From: JACCXG01 sp963836735
GTDB lineage: Bacteria; Acidobacteriota; Vicinamibacteria; Vicinamibacterales; 2-12-FULL-66-21
DNA length: 64,000 nucleotides
Assembly: GCA_963836735.1 (NCBI GenBank)
Contig: CAWIKP010000026.1
Span: forward strand, 62,001 to 126,000
Direction of reading: 5' to 3'
Shown here: positions 1-7,786 of the stretch, in pieces
Layout of the letters: the number at the start of each line of letters is the position of its first letter
How positions within the stretch are numbered: the stretch's first letter is position 1
Program-made: the position numbers and the translations under genes
Notes under the pieces: model-generated
What the model was told of the DNA's origin: nothing
What the model saw: the letters and a program-made list of their open reading frames with translations, nothing else
The model's database searches: none

Positions 1-789
1 GCTGCGAGCGTAGCGGGTGAAGTCGGGGATGTTCAGGCTGAGCGTCGCCCAGTACCCGATGTTGGCCGTCAGCGCGGCGGGAAAGAGTTGCCAGAACGGC
101 AGGTGGACCGCCTGCAGCCGCGAGGATTCAGCCAGGATGTGTCCGAGGCCGCCACCCCGCCGCACCGCCCAGATCAGCAGCAGCGCGCCGCCCGCGAGCA
201 GCAGCGGCGCCGACCAGCTCTCGAGCTTTTTGATCCCTTCGAGCCCGTGAATGATGATCGCGACCTGCACCAGCCAGAACGCCGCGAACGCTATCCACAC
301 GGCGGCTCCGCCAAGCCCGCGCCAGCCAGGCCAGGCCGCCGCGAGCAGCGTGTCGAGCGCGAGGCCGCCGATCCAGGTCTGAATCCCGAACCATCCGCAC
401 GCCACCAGGGCCCGCAGTATTGCCGGCACGTTCGCGCCGCGCACGCCAAAGCTGGCGCGGCACAGCACTGGAAACGACACGCCGTACTTCGTGCCGGCGT
501 GCGCGTTCAGCACCATCGGAACGAGGACGATGGTGTTGCCGAGGAGGATGGTGACCATCGCCTGCCACCAGGTCATGCCCTGCTGCATCAGGCCCGATGC
601 CAGCGTGTAGGTGGTGATGACCACGCTCATCCCGATCCAGAGCGCGGCGATGTGATAGGTGGACCAGGTGCGCCGCGACAGCGGGGTCGGCGCGAGGTCG
701 GGGTTCCAGAGCGGGCTGTGGGAAACGTCCTCGGCGAGCTCGACTACGTCCTGCTCGCGAGGGATCGCTCGATTCGTGGATCTCCTCAA
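1..789 (-). CDS. NCS1-family nucleobase/hydantoin permease (3' end outside window)
   Basis: Inner-membrane symporter of the NCS1 family (uracil, allantoin, hydantoin or cytosine type). The 263 codons read without a stop from a TTG at 789 to base 1. Family-typical segments are visible: a hydrophilic N-terminus with PLWNPDLAP, the first helix around IAALWIGMSVVITTYTLASG, FPVLCRASFGVRGANVPA, CGWFGIQTWIGG, and NIPDFTRYARS at the window edge. The TTG overlaps the preA stop by 4 bases (TTGA), and an in-frame stop lies just upstream, so no earlier start exists. The coupling to preA and the divergent pyrimidine genes suggest uptake of uracil, thymine or a hydantoin. Substrate is inferred only. About half of the roughly 480-residue family length is present. 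Confidence 0.85.
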   Translation of the reverse strand, partial: MRRSTNRAIPREQDVVELAEDVSHSPLWNPDLAPTPLSRRTWSTYHIAALWIGMSVVITTYTLASGLMQQGMTWWQAMVTILLGNTIVLVPMVLNAHAGTKYGVSFPVLCRASFGVRGANVPAILRALVACGWFGIQTWIGGLALDTLLAAAWPGWRGLGGAAVWIAFAAFWLVQVAIIIHGLEGIKKLESWSAPLLLAGGALLLIWAVRRGGGLGHILAESSRLQAVHLPFWQLFPAALTANIGYWATLSLNIPDFTRYARS

Positions 790-1922
790 CGCGGCACTGG
801 CGCGTCAACATTGGGCGTCTGCGACGCGGCATATCCTTCCGCGTCGTACCCGCCGCGGTAGGCCTCTCCCTCTGGCCGTCTGATCCTGGAGTGCGCCACG
901 ACCCGATCGCGCCTGATGCCGCGGAAGTCCTCGAGCGCCTGCCAGCCGTTGCGGTCCATCACCTCCTGCATTCCGGCCTTGAGCCGCTGGATGATGTTCG
1001 GTCCGATGGCGTGATCGAGCATGGCGGCGGTGCACACCTGGACGGTGCCGCAGCCAAGGAGGAAGTAGTTCAGCGCCTGAGTGAAATCGGCAATGCCTCC
1101 GATGCCCGAGAACGAGTTCGCGGGAAATGCCTGGGTGAGCTGCGACATTTTCGCGAGCGAGAGCGGCAGGATCGCCGGACCGCCAAGGCCGCCCGACGAG
1201 ACCAGGCCGTCGACGTTGACTTCGAATTCGAGGGTCTGCGGATCGAACAGCGGCAGCGAGGGAAAGGTGTTGGACGAGGTGATGGCGTCGGCGCCGCCGA
1301 GGAACGCGCCGCGCGCTTCGACGACGATGTCGGTCGTCGACGGGGTGAGCTTGGCCCAGACCGGCACGCGCGCCACTTCCTTGACGACCTGCGCGACGAT
1401 CGAGATGAGCTCGGTGTCCTTGCCGATATTGGAGCCCATGTCCTTTCTGTCCATGTGCGGGCAGGACAGGTTCAGCTCCAGCGCATCCGCCCCTTCGTCC
1501 TGACAGGCCGTGGCCAGCGTCTGCCACTTCGCCAGCTCCTGGTCGCTGCCCGATCCGGCCATGATCGACGCCACCAGGATGCGGTCCGGATGCGCCTGCT
1601 TGATTCGCGAGATGCGCGGGATCCACCAGTCGAGCGGTTTGTCCGAGATGAGCTCCCAGTTCCACGACGAATGGAGCGCGGTGCCCGGCCGCTTCTGCAT
1701 CGACAGCTGCGCAGAATCCGGCGTGGCGCGGAGGAACTTGGTCTTGGGCCCGGCGACGTTGATGACCGGGTGCAGCCCGATCGTCTTGGTCACCACGCCG
1801 CCCCACCCCGCCTCGAACGCCCGCATGATGTTGGCGTCCGACTCGGTCGGCGGCGCGGACGCAAGCAGGAAGGGATTCTCGAAGCGGAGCCCCGTGAACG
1901 TCACGCTCAACTGGCTGGCCAT
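786..1922 (-). CDS. preA: PreA-type dihydropyrimidine dehydrogenase catalytic subunit, no ferredoxin domain
   Basis: Flavin-dependent TIM-barrel enzyme of the dihydroorotate/dihydropyrimidine dehydrogenase family, expected to interconvert uracil or thymine with the 5,6-dihydro form, the first step of the reductive pathway. The 378 residues contain family motifs near the N-terminus (FENPFLLASAPP), ELNLSCPHM, MGSNIGKD, GIGGI and CGTVQVCTAAM. Start chosen at the ATG at 1922 because AGAGGG lies just upstream. E. coli PreA (about 411 residues) ends in a 4Fe-4S ferredoxin module with CxxC motifs. Here the chain ends after a charged tail (YRGGYDAEGY) with no cysteine cluster, and no PreT partner is visible. 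It is translationally coupled to the NCS1 permease and divergent from the ureidopropionase gene. Family assignment is strong; the electron partner is unknown. Confidence 0.88.
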   Translation of the reverse strand: MASQLSVTFTGLRFENPFLLASAPPTESDANIMRAFEAGWGGVVTKTIGLHPVINVAGPKTKFLRATPDSAQLSMQKRPGTALHSSWNWELISDKPLDWWIPRISRIKQAHPDRILVASIMAGSGSDQELAKWQTLATACQDEGADALELNLSCPHMDRKDMGSNIGKDTELISIVAQVVKEVARVPVWAKLTPSTTDIVVEARGAFLGGADAITSSNTFPSLPLFDPQTLEFEVNVDGLVSSGGLGGPAILPLSLAKMSQLTQAFPANSFSGIGGIADFTQALNYFLLGCGTVQVCTAAMLDHAIGPNIIQRLKAGMQEVMDRNGWQALEDFRGIRRDRVVAHSRIRRPEGEAYRGGYDAEGYAASQTPNVDAPVPR

Positions 1923-1960
1923 CGTGTCCCTCTTTGTTGGAATGCGCTTACTATACTCCC

Positions 1961-1997
1961 GCTCGCGGTTCGCGATTCGCGGGTTCGCGGGTTCGCA
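1961..1997. repeat. short tandem array of TTCGCGGG-like units
   Basis: Four to five imperfect 7-8 bp units related to TTCGCGGG lie between the divergent preA and ureidopropionase genes. The phase slips between 7 and 8 bases. It resembles the arms of the longer 7-mer/8-mer hairpins elsewhere in the window but has no inverted partner arm here. On the minus strand a TATAGT hexamer at 1955-1950 next to it could be a preA -10 box, although I see no matching -35. Confidence 0.5.
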
Positions 1998-2018
1998 AGC
2001 CCGGAACAAATCTCGTGG

Positions 2019-2038
2019 CTTCCGCCTTTAGGCGGAAG
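2019..2038. repeat. REP-like palindrome, copy 1
   Basis: Perfect 9-bp inverted repeat CTTCCGCCT / AGGCGGAAG around a TT centre, preceded by the conserved flank CGTGG. It lies 5 bases before the ribosome-binding site (AGGGAG) of the ureidopropionase gene, so it would form a hairpin in that mRNA leader. Other copies with compensating stem changes are at 4314, 6894, 33735 and 48283. Confidence 0.8.
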
Positions 2039-2054
2039 GCTCCAGGGAGCACGT

Positions 2055-2927
2055 ATGCCCCGTCTGGTCACCGGCGGCCTCATCCAGGCCGCCTCGCCCA
2101 TCACCGACCCGGCCACGCCGATCGAGACGATCCGCAAGGCCTCGATCGACGCCCATATCCCGCTGATTGAGGAAGCCGGCAAGCGCGGGGTCCAGGTTCT
2201 GGGCCTTCAGGAAATCTTCAACGGTCCCTACTTTTGTCCCTCACAGGACGCCCATTGGTACGACATCGCCGAACCCGTGCCCGGCCCGACGACCGAATTG
2301 ATGGCGACCTATGCGAAGAAATATCAGATGGCAATGGTCGTGCCCGTCTACGAGCGCGAGCAGGCCGGGGTCTACTACAACACCGCCGCCGTCTACGACA
2401 GTGACGGCACTTACCTGGGCAAGTATCGGAAGAATCACATCCCGCATACCTCCGGCTTCTGGGAAAAGTATTTCTTCAAGCCCGGAAACCTCGGGTATCC
2501 GGTCTTCAAGACCCGGTTCGCGACGATCGGCGTCTACATCTGCTACGACCGTCACTTTCCGGAGGGCGCCCGGCTGCTCGGCCTCAACGGCGCGGAAATC
2601 GTCTTCAATCCCTCGGCGACCGTCGCCGGGCTTTCCCAGTACCTGTGGAAGCTGGAGCAGCCGGCGCACGCGGTCGCCAACGGCTACTTCATGGCCTGCA
2701 GCAATCGGGTCGGCACCGAGGCGCCCTGGAACATCGGCCGCTTCTATGGCTCCTCCTACTTCGTCGATCCTCGCGGCAACTTCCTGGCGATGGGATCCGA
2801 GGACAAGAACGAGCTCGTCGTCGCCGACATGGACCTCGACCTGATCGAAGAAGTGCGCCGCGTCTGGCAGTTCTACCGGGATCGCCGTCCCGACTCGTAC
2901 GGCCCGATGGCGGAGCAGCTGCCATGA
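2055..2927 (+). CDS. beta-ureidopropionase / N-carbamoyl-beta-alanine amidohydrolase (nitrilase superfamily)
   Basis: Cytoplasmic C-N hydrolase expected to cleave N-carbamoyl-beta-alanine to beta-alanine, CO2 and ammonia, the third step of reductive pyrimidine breakdown. The 290 residues hold the nitrilase triad in the expected order: Glu53 in LQEIFNGPYF, Lys126 in KYRKNHIP, and Cys163 in YICYDRHFPEGAR. The ATG at 2055 follows AGGGAG by a normal distance and the reading frame is intact. It ends in an ATGA overlap with the dihydropyrimidinase gene, which gives the preceding pathway step. N-carbamoylputrescine amidase belongs to the same superfamily and is the main alternative, but the neighbourhood favours the pyrimidine role. 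Confidence 0.88.
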   Translation: MPRLVTGGLIQAASPITDPATPIETIRKASIDAHIPLIEEAGKRGVQVLGLQEIFNGPYFCPSQDAHWYDIAEPVPGPTTELMATYAKKYQMAMVVPVYEREQAGVYYNTAAVYDSDGTYLGKYRKNHIPHTSGFWEKYFFKPGNLGYPVFKTRFATIGVYICYDRHFPEGARLLGLNGAEIVFNPSATVAGLSQYLWKLEQPAHAVANGYFMACSNRVGTEAPWNIGRFYGSSYFVDPRGNFLAMGSEDKNELVVADMDLDLIEEVRRVWQFYRDRRPDSYGPMAEQLP

Positions 2928-4300
2928 GCCTGCTGATCAGGAACGGCACCATCGTCACCGCGTCCGACTTTTACAAAGGCGACGTGCTGATCGAGGGAGA
3001 ACGGATTTCGACCATCGGCTCGTCGTTGAACGTGCCCGCGGATCGCGTGATCGACGCCGGCGGCAAGTACCTGTTTCCCGGCGGCATCGACGTGCACACG
3101 CATCTGGACATGCCGTTCGGCGGCACCACCTCCGCCGACGATTTCGAATCGGGCACGATCGCGGCTGCTCACGGCGGCACCACGACGATTGTCGACTTCG
3201 CGATCCAGTACAGGGGCCAGACGCTCCATCACGCCTGGGAAACCTGGATGAAGAAGGCCGACGGCAAGGCCGCGATCGACTACGGCTTTCACATGATCGT
3301 GACCGAGCTCACCGATCAGGTCGAGCTCGAGATGGACGCGCTGGTCCGCCAGGGTGTGACGTCGTTCAAGCTGTTCATGGCCTATCCCGGCGTGTTCATG
3401 CTGGACGACGCCAGCATCTTCCGGGCGCTGAAGCGGACGGGCCGCAACGGCGGCACGATCTGCATGCACGCCGAGAACGGCGGCGTGATCGACGTGCTGG
3501 TGAAGGAGGCGCTCGCGGCGGGCCATACCGCGCCGAAGTATCACGCGCTGACCCGCCCGGCGCGCGCCGAGGCCGAGGCTACCCACCGGGCCATCGCGCT
3601 GGCGGAAATCGCGGATGTCCCCATTTACATCGTCCATCTCTCGGCGGCCGAGGCGCTCGAGATGGTCACCGAGGCCCGCGACCGCGGGCTGCCCGCATTC
3701 GCCGAGACCTGTCCGCAGTACCTGTTCCTGTCGTACGACAACTACGAGGAGCCGGGATTCAATGGCGCCAAGTACGTGATGAGCCCGCCGCTGCGGGCGA
3801 AGGACACGCAGGACCGGCTCTGGCGCGGCCTGGCGTTCAACGACCTGCAGGCCATCTCCACGGATCACTGCCCGTTCTGCATGAAGGAACAGAAGACGCT
3901 CGGCGAGGACGATTTCTCGAAGATCCCGAACGGCGCGCCAGGGATCGAGACGAGGATGAGCCTGGTCTACGACGGCGGCGTCCGCACCGGCCGCATCTCG
4001 CTCAACCGGTTCGTCGAGCTGACGTCGACGTCGCCGGCGAAGATCTTCGGCCTGTTTCCACGCAAGGGCACGATCGCGCCGGGGTCCGACGCCGACATCG
4101 TGATTTTCGATCCGGAAAAGAAGATGCGGCTCTCGGTCAAGACGCTGCACATGAAGGTGGATTACAACCCGTACGAGGGCCGGGAGGTCGCGGGCGTCAC
4201 CGACACGGTCATCTCGCGCGGGAGGGTGATCGTGGATGGCGGGAAGTTCACGGGGCGAGCGGGTTCCGGAGCCTTCCTGAAGCGAAGTGCAAGGTCGTGA
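2924..4300 (+). CDS. hydA: dihydropyrimidinase (hydantoinase family)
   Basis: Binuclear zinc amidohydrolase that opens the dihydrouracil/dihydrothymine ring (or 5-substituted hydantoins) to the N-carbamoyl amino acid. In the 458 residues all metal ligands are at canonical spacing: His58 and His60 in DVHTH, carboxylated Lys149 in SFKLFMAYPG, His182 in MHAENGG, His238 in VHLSAAEAL, and Asp314 in STDHCPFC. The start overlaps the ureidopropionase stop (ATGA), so the two genes are translationally coupled. Hydantoinase and dihydropyrimidinase activities usually coexist in this family; preA nearby favours pyrimidine degradation. Confidence 0.93.
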   Translation: MSLLIRNGTIVTASDFYKGDVLIEGERISTIGSSLNVPADRVIDAGGKYLFPGGIDVHTHLDMPFGGTTSADDFESGTIAAAHGGTTTIVDFAIQYRGQTLHHAWETWMKKADGKAAIDYGFHMIVTELTDQVELEMDALVRQGVTSFKLFMAYPGVFMLDDASIFRALKRTGRNGGTICMHAENGGVIDVLVKEALAAGHTAPKYHALTRPARAEAEATHRAIALAEIADVPIYIVHLSAAEALEMVTEARDRGLPAFAETCPQYLFLSYDNYEEPGFNGAKYVMSPPLRAKDTQDRLWRGLAFNDLQAISTDHCPFCMKEQKTLGEDDFSKIPNGAPGIETRMSLVYDGGVRTGRISLNRFVELTSTSPAKIFGLFPRKGTIAPGSDADIVIFDPEKKMRLSVKTLHMKVDYNPYEGREVAGVTDTVISRGRVIVDGGKFTGRAGSGAFLKRSARS

Positions 4301-4313
4301 CGCTGGCAGTAAT

Positions 4314-4382
4314 CTTCCAGCTAAAGCTGGAAGCCGACGCCCGTCTTGCTGCGCTGGCGGCTTCCGACCTTCAGGCGGAAGG
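4314..4382. repeat. REP-like doublet (REPIN-like), copy 2
   Basis: Two REP-like hairpins separated by about 30 bases lie between hydA and the aminotransferase gene. The first is a perfect palindrome with different arms from copy 1 (CTTCCAGCT / AGCTGGAAG, 4314-4333). The second (about 4361-4382) is imperfect, with a 5' GCGG flank. The rest of the 181-base gap (4301-4481) shows no gene. Confidence 0.7.
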
Positions 4383-4481
4383 CGAGACATCCAATTTCTA
4401 TTTCCGTCGTGTCGTGGTTTCGTCGTGTCGTCGTGATTGCCGAAGGCAAACCGTCGGTGCGTTTCGTCAAAGGGGCACGGA

Positions 4482-5787
4482 ATGACTGGCGAAGAAATCG
4501 TCGCTCTCTGTAAGAAACACACCATCTTCGAGTGGTCGGCCCAGGACGCCGTCGACCCGATTCCGGTCGCGCGTGCGGAGGGCGTCTACTTCTGGACGCC
4601 CGAAGGCAAACGCTACATCGACTTCAACAGCCAGTTGATGTGCGTGAACATCGGCCACGGCGATCCCCGGGTGGTGAAGGCCATCCAGGATCAGGCGGCG
4701 ACACTCGCCTACGCCAACCCGTTCATGGCGACCGAGCCGCGGGCCCGGCTCGGCGCGAAGCTGGCGGCGCTGACCCCGGGCGACATCGACGTTTTCTTCT
4801 TCACGAACGGCGGCGCCGAAGCCAACGAGAACGCGATCAAGATCGCGAGAGCCGTCACCGGGCGGCAGAAGATTCTCGCGCGCTATCGCTCGTACCACGG
4901 CGGCACGGCCGCCGCGATCGCGGCGACCGGCGATCCCCGTCGCTGGTCGCAGCCGCCGATGCCTGGCGTCATCCACGTCCTCGACCCCTACCACGGCATC
5001 GAACGCGGCTGGGACGATGCGGCGGCGGCGCTGGCGTACCTGGAGGAAGTGATCGTCCTCGAGGGAGCGCACACCATCGCCGGCTTCATCCTCGAGAGCG
5101 TGACCGGCACCAACGGCATCCTGGTGCCGCCGGACGGCTACATGCAGGGCGTCCGCGCGCTCTGCGACAAGTACGGGATCCTGATGATCGTCGACGAGGT
5201 GATGGCCGGGTTCGGCCGCACCGGGAAATGGTTCGCGATCGAGCATTGGAACGTCGTGCCCGATCTGATCACGATGGCCAAGGGCCTCACCAGCGCCTAC
5301 GTGCAGCTCGGCGCCGTGGGCGTGCGGCGGCCGATCGCCAACCACTTCGCGAAGACACCGTTTCCGGGCGGCCTGACCTACAACAGCCATCCGCTCGCCT
5401 GCGCCGCCGCGCTCGCGGCCATCGACGTCATGGAACAGGACGGGCTGGTCGAACAGGCCAGGACCAGGGGCGAGCTGATGGCGCCGAATGCTGGCCGAAC
5501 TCGCCACCCGCCACCCTTCAGTTGGCGCGGTCCGCTCAATCGGCCTCTTCGGGATCGTCGAGCTGGTGAGAAACCGGAGCACGCGCACGCCGATGGCGCC
5601 GTTCAACGGCACCTCACCGGAGATGACGGAGCTCGGGAAGTTCTTCCGGCAGGAAGGGCTCTACACGTTCGTGCGGTGGAACTACTTCTTCACCAATCCG
5701 CCGCTCTCGATCACGGAGGCCGAGCTCCGCGATGGATTCGCGATCATCGACCGCGCGCTCGCGATCACCGACAAGGCGGTTCAATAA
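4482..5787 (+). CDS. class III omega-aminotransferase, probably beta-alanine:pyruvate type (one frameshift)
   Basis: PLP-dependent fold-type I aminotransferase, likely converting beta-alanine to malonic semialdehyde, the exit step of the pyrimidine pathway. Visible motifs: FFTNGGAEANENAIKIAR, RSYHGGT, the VDEVMAGFGRTGKW block with the cofactor-binding Asp, and Lys267 in TMAKGLTSAY as the Schiff-base lysine. The reading frame shifts near 5475-5490. The C-terminal part (MLAELATRHPSVGAVRS to the TAA at 5785) continues in another frame and matches the family C-terminus, including FVRWNYFFTNPPL. Either a sequencing indel or a real mutation could explain it. Start is the ATG at 4482 after AAAGGGG. 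Amino donor is inferred from context. Confidence 0.82.
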
Positions 5788-5791
5788 GGTC

Positions 5792-6835
5792 ATGTCCAAG
5801 CCGCGGATACTTCTTCTTCCAGGCGCCCTGATTCTGCTCGCCGCGGTGATGGCGGCCCATGCACAGCAGGCGGCACCCTCGCAGCGGGACGTCGTTGCGC
5901 TGGTACAAGGGCAACACCCATACCCACACGCTGAACAGCGACGGCGACAGCACGCCAGACGAAGTCGTGCGCTGGTATCGGGAGCACGGCTACAAGTTCC
6001 TCGTGCTGACCGATCACAACTACCTGACGGCGGTCGACGGCCTCAACGCCGCTGCACGGCGCCGCCGACAAGTTTCTCGTCGTCCGCGGCGAGGAGGTGA
6101 CGAGCACGCGTCGGCGTCGAAGGCCGTGCACGTCAACGGCCTGAATCTCGACGACGCTGGTCGACGCAGTCCACGGCGGCGTCGGTCGTCGCCGCCGCGC
6201 AGGAGAACGTCGACGGCATCCGCAAAGCCAACGGCGTCCCGCACATCAATCATCCGAACTTCACCTGGGCGATGACGCCCGACGATCTGCTGCAGGTGCA
6301 GCGCACGCGGCTGTTCGAGATCTTCAACGGCCATCCGCAGGTGAACAACGAGGGGGGCGGAGCCTCGCCAGGGCTGGAGGAGATCTGGGATCGGCATCCT
6401 CACCAGCGGCCGCCTGATGTACGGCGTCGCGGTGGACGATGCCCACCATTTCAAGAGACCGGGCGATCCACTGGCCTCAGGGCCGGGACGGGGATGGATC
6501 TACGTGCGCAGCCGATCGCCTCGAGCTCGCGCGCCATCGTCGAGGCGATGGAACGCGGCGACTTCTACGCGTCGACCGGCGTCGAGCTCGCGACCTACGA
6601 CGCCACGCCGGCGTCGATCGCCCTCACGATCAAGACGACCACCTACAGCCGCTACCGCGTGCAGTTCATCGGCAGGAACGGCAAGGTGCTCAGCGAAGTC
6701 ACCGAGCCGAAGGCCACCTACACCTTCAAGGGCGATGAAGGCTACGTCCGCGCGAGGGTCCTGGAGTCGAACGGCTACACGGCCTGGACGCAGCCGGTGC
6801 CGGTGGGAGCGGCGGGGCCCAAGGTGTCGGAATAA
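5792..6835 (+). pseudogene. exported PHP-domain metal-dependent phosphoesterase (at least five frameshifts)
   Basis: The product starts with a signal peptide (about residues 1-23, ILLLPGALILLAAVMAAHAQ) and continues as a PHP-domain protein. KGNTHTHTLNSDGDS and LTDHNYL are the metal-binding motifs, and HINHPNFTW is a later His-containing segment. The C-terminal part (FYASTGVEL, GNGKVL-type beta-rich tail, ending GPKVSE) is readable to the stop at 6833. The frame changes near 5900, 6050, 6100-6200, 6360 and 6500. Every piece is conserved-looking, so indel errors are the likely cause, but as read no intact protein exists. It lies 4 bases after the aminotransferase stop and may be co-transcribed. 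Substrate unknown. Confidence 0.65.
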
Positions 6836-6846
6836 GCGGCCGCCAA

Positions 6847-6893
6847 ATCCCATGTGTGGCCACATCCCATGCGTGGCCACATCCCATGCGTGG
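6847..6893. repeat. 17-bp tandem repeat, 2.8 copies
   Basis: The unit ATCCCATGYGTGGCCAC is present at 6847-6863 and 6864-6880, with a partial third copy at 6881-6893 that runs straight into the GTGG flank of the REP-like palindrome at 6894. The array looks like a duplication of the sequence flanking the REP. Confidence 0.75.
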
Positions 6894-6913
6894 CTTCCGG
6901 CTTTAGCCGGAAG
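6894..6913. repeat. REP-like palindrome, copy 3
   Basis: Perfect palindrome CTTCCGGCT / AGCCGGAAG around TT, with the 5' flank CGTGG. Compared with copy 1 the stem differs at paired positions (GCC/GGC becomes GGC/GCC), so pairing is preserved. It lies in the 327-base gap 6836-7162, which also holds the 17-bp tandem, a short GC hairpin near 7032-7047 and the duplicated leader, but no gene. Confidence 0.8.
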
Positions 6914-7058
6914 GATGCGAAGGCCCATTCCCTACTCCACTACTCTCTCGTACTCGCAAATCTCGAGCAGCTCCTTTACCAGAGTACCGCGATGACCCTA
7001 GGTGCGGGTACTCGGAGGGGTGACGCACCAGCCCGGACCGTCCCGGGTTGGCCCCCCT

Positions 7059-7179
7059 CACCTGAGAGAAACCTGAAGAAAACATCGGCAAAACTCGAAG
7101 TATCTGGCCGGGTCCGGATGCTAGCTTGAGCCTGCTCGCGCGAGGGTTCTCAGGAGGCATCTATGACGTGGCGGAGATT
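7059..7179 (+). repeat. duplicated leader, copy 1 (promoter/5'-UTR/start region)
   Basis: About 120 bases are nearly identical to 9100-9224. The shared block contains CACCTGAGARAAACC, AAGTATCTGGCCG, GGATGCTAGCTT, the strong ribosome-binding site CAGGAGGCATCT, and the first five codons (Met-Thr-Trp-Arg-Arg) of the following gene. The TGCTAGCTT element could be an extended -10 box. Differences are single bases plus a few indels near the GCGCGAGG stretch. Downstream of codon 5 the two genes differ, so only the expression leader is shared. Confidence 0.8.
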
Positions 7180-7784
7180 CGCGGCGGTGCTTCTTCTGGC
7201 GCTGACCGAGGGCGGCGCGTCTCTCCTCGCCCAGCGGGCATCCCTGCGCCTGGCCCCTGCCTTCAGCGCCGGCATATGAGAGCGTGTCCGGCGTCGTCGC
7301 CTTGGGCTTCTCGCCATATCGCGAGGCGCCGTCGCCGCGGTCCCTTGACCTTGCCGACATGGTGCCTTCGGACTCCGACATTCCAGCCATCTGCCGTCCG
7401 TTACTCGACGACATGTGGCGCGGGTCCGCGACATTCCGGAGGCAGTGGATCAGGGTCGCCGCCGGCCGGGTCCGGATCGTCATCACCCTCGACAAGCCAT
7501 GGCAACCAGGGTGGAGCCGCTCTCGCTCGGAGATCTCGGAGAACGCGGGGCTGCAGCTGCATGTCTCGCTGCGGATCGTTGACCCCGCGGTAATCGAACA
7601 CTTCGCCCATGAGCTCGAGCACGTGCTCGAGCAGCTCGATGGCGTCGATCTGGCTCGAGCCACGGCCAGTCACGTCCACGGCGTTTCCGCGATGGGAAGG
7701 CCGCCGGTCTTCGAGACGCGCCGGGCGATCGTTATTGGGAGGTTGGTTGCGAGCGAAGTCAGTGCCTATCGCGATCGAAGGTAA
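7163..7784 (+). CDS. exported protein with HELEH zincin-like motif (one frameshift)
   Basis: Starts at the ATG at 7163 behind AGGAGG with a signal peptide (MTWRRFAAVLLLALTEGGA). The frame shifts near 7240-7280 and continues as AYESVSGVVALGFSPYR to the TAA at 7782. The mature part has FAHELEHVLEQLDGVDL (HExxH type) and, about 30 residues later, FETRRAIVIGRLVASEV, whose Glu is a plausible third zinc ligand. I infer a membrane-exported zincin-like protein, but catalytic activity is unproven and I cannot name the family. It shares its leader with the haloperoxidase-like gene at 9208 and is followed 2 bases later by the propeller gene. Confidence 0.6.
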
Positions 7785-7786
7785 CG

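Noticed and set aside
128..832. Minus-strand 234-codon open frame overlapping the permease
   Set aside because: Arg-rich out-of-frame shadow of the NCS1 permease; the correct frame shows conserved transporter motifs.
891..2054. N-terminal extension of the ureidopropionase back to 891
   Set aside because: This segment is antisense to preA, is Arg-rich and lacks motifs; the ATG at 2055 has AGGGAG and starts the nitrilase fold.
2873..4525. 550-codon minus-strand open frame opposite dihydropyrimidinase
   Set aside because: Antisense shadow caused by high GC; the plus strand has all dihydropyrimidinase ligands at canonical spacing.
4482..5787. Programmed ribosomal frameshifting in the aminotransferase and other shifted genes
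   Set aside because: Shifts occur in about 20 unrelated genes with no shared slippery sequence or downstream structure.
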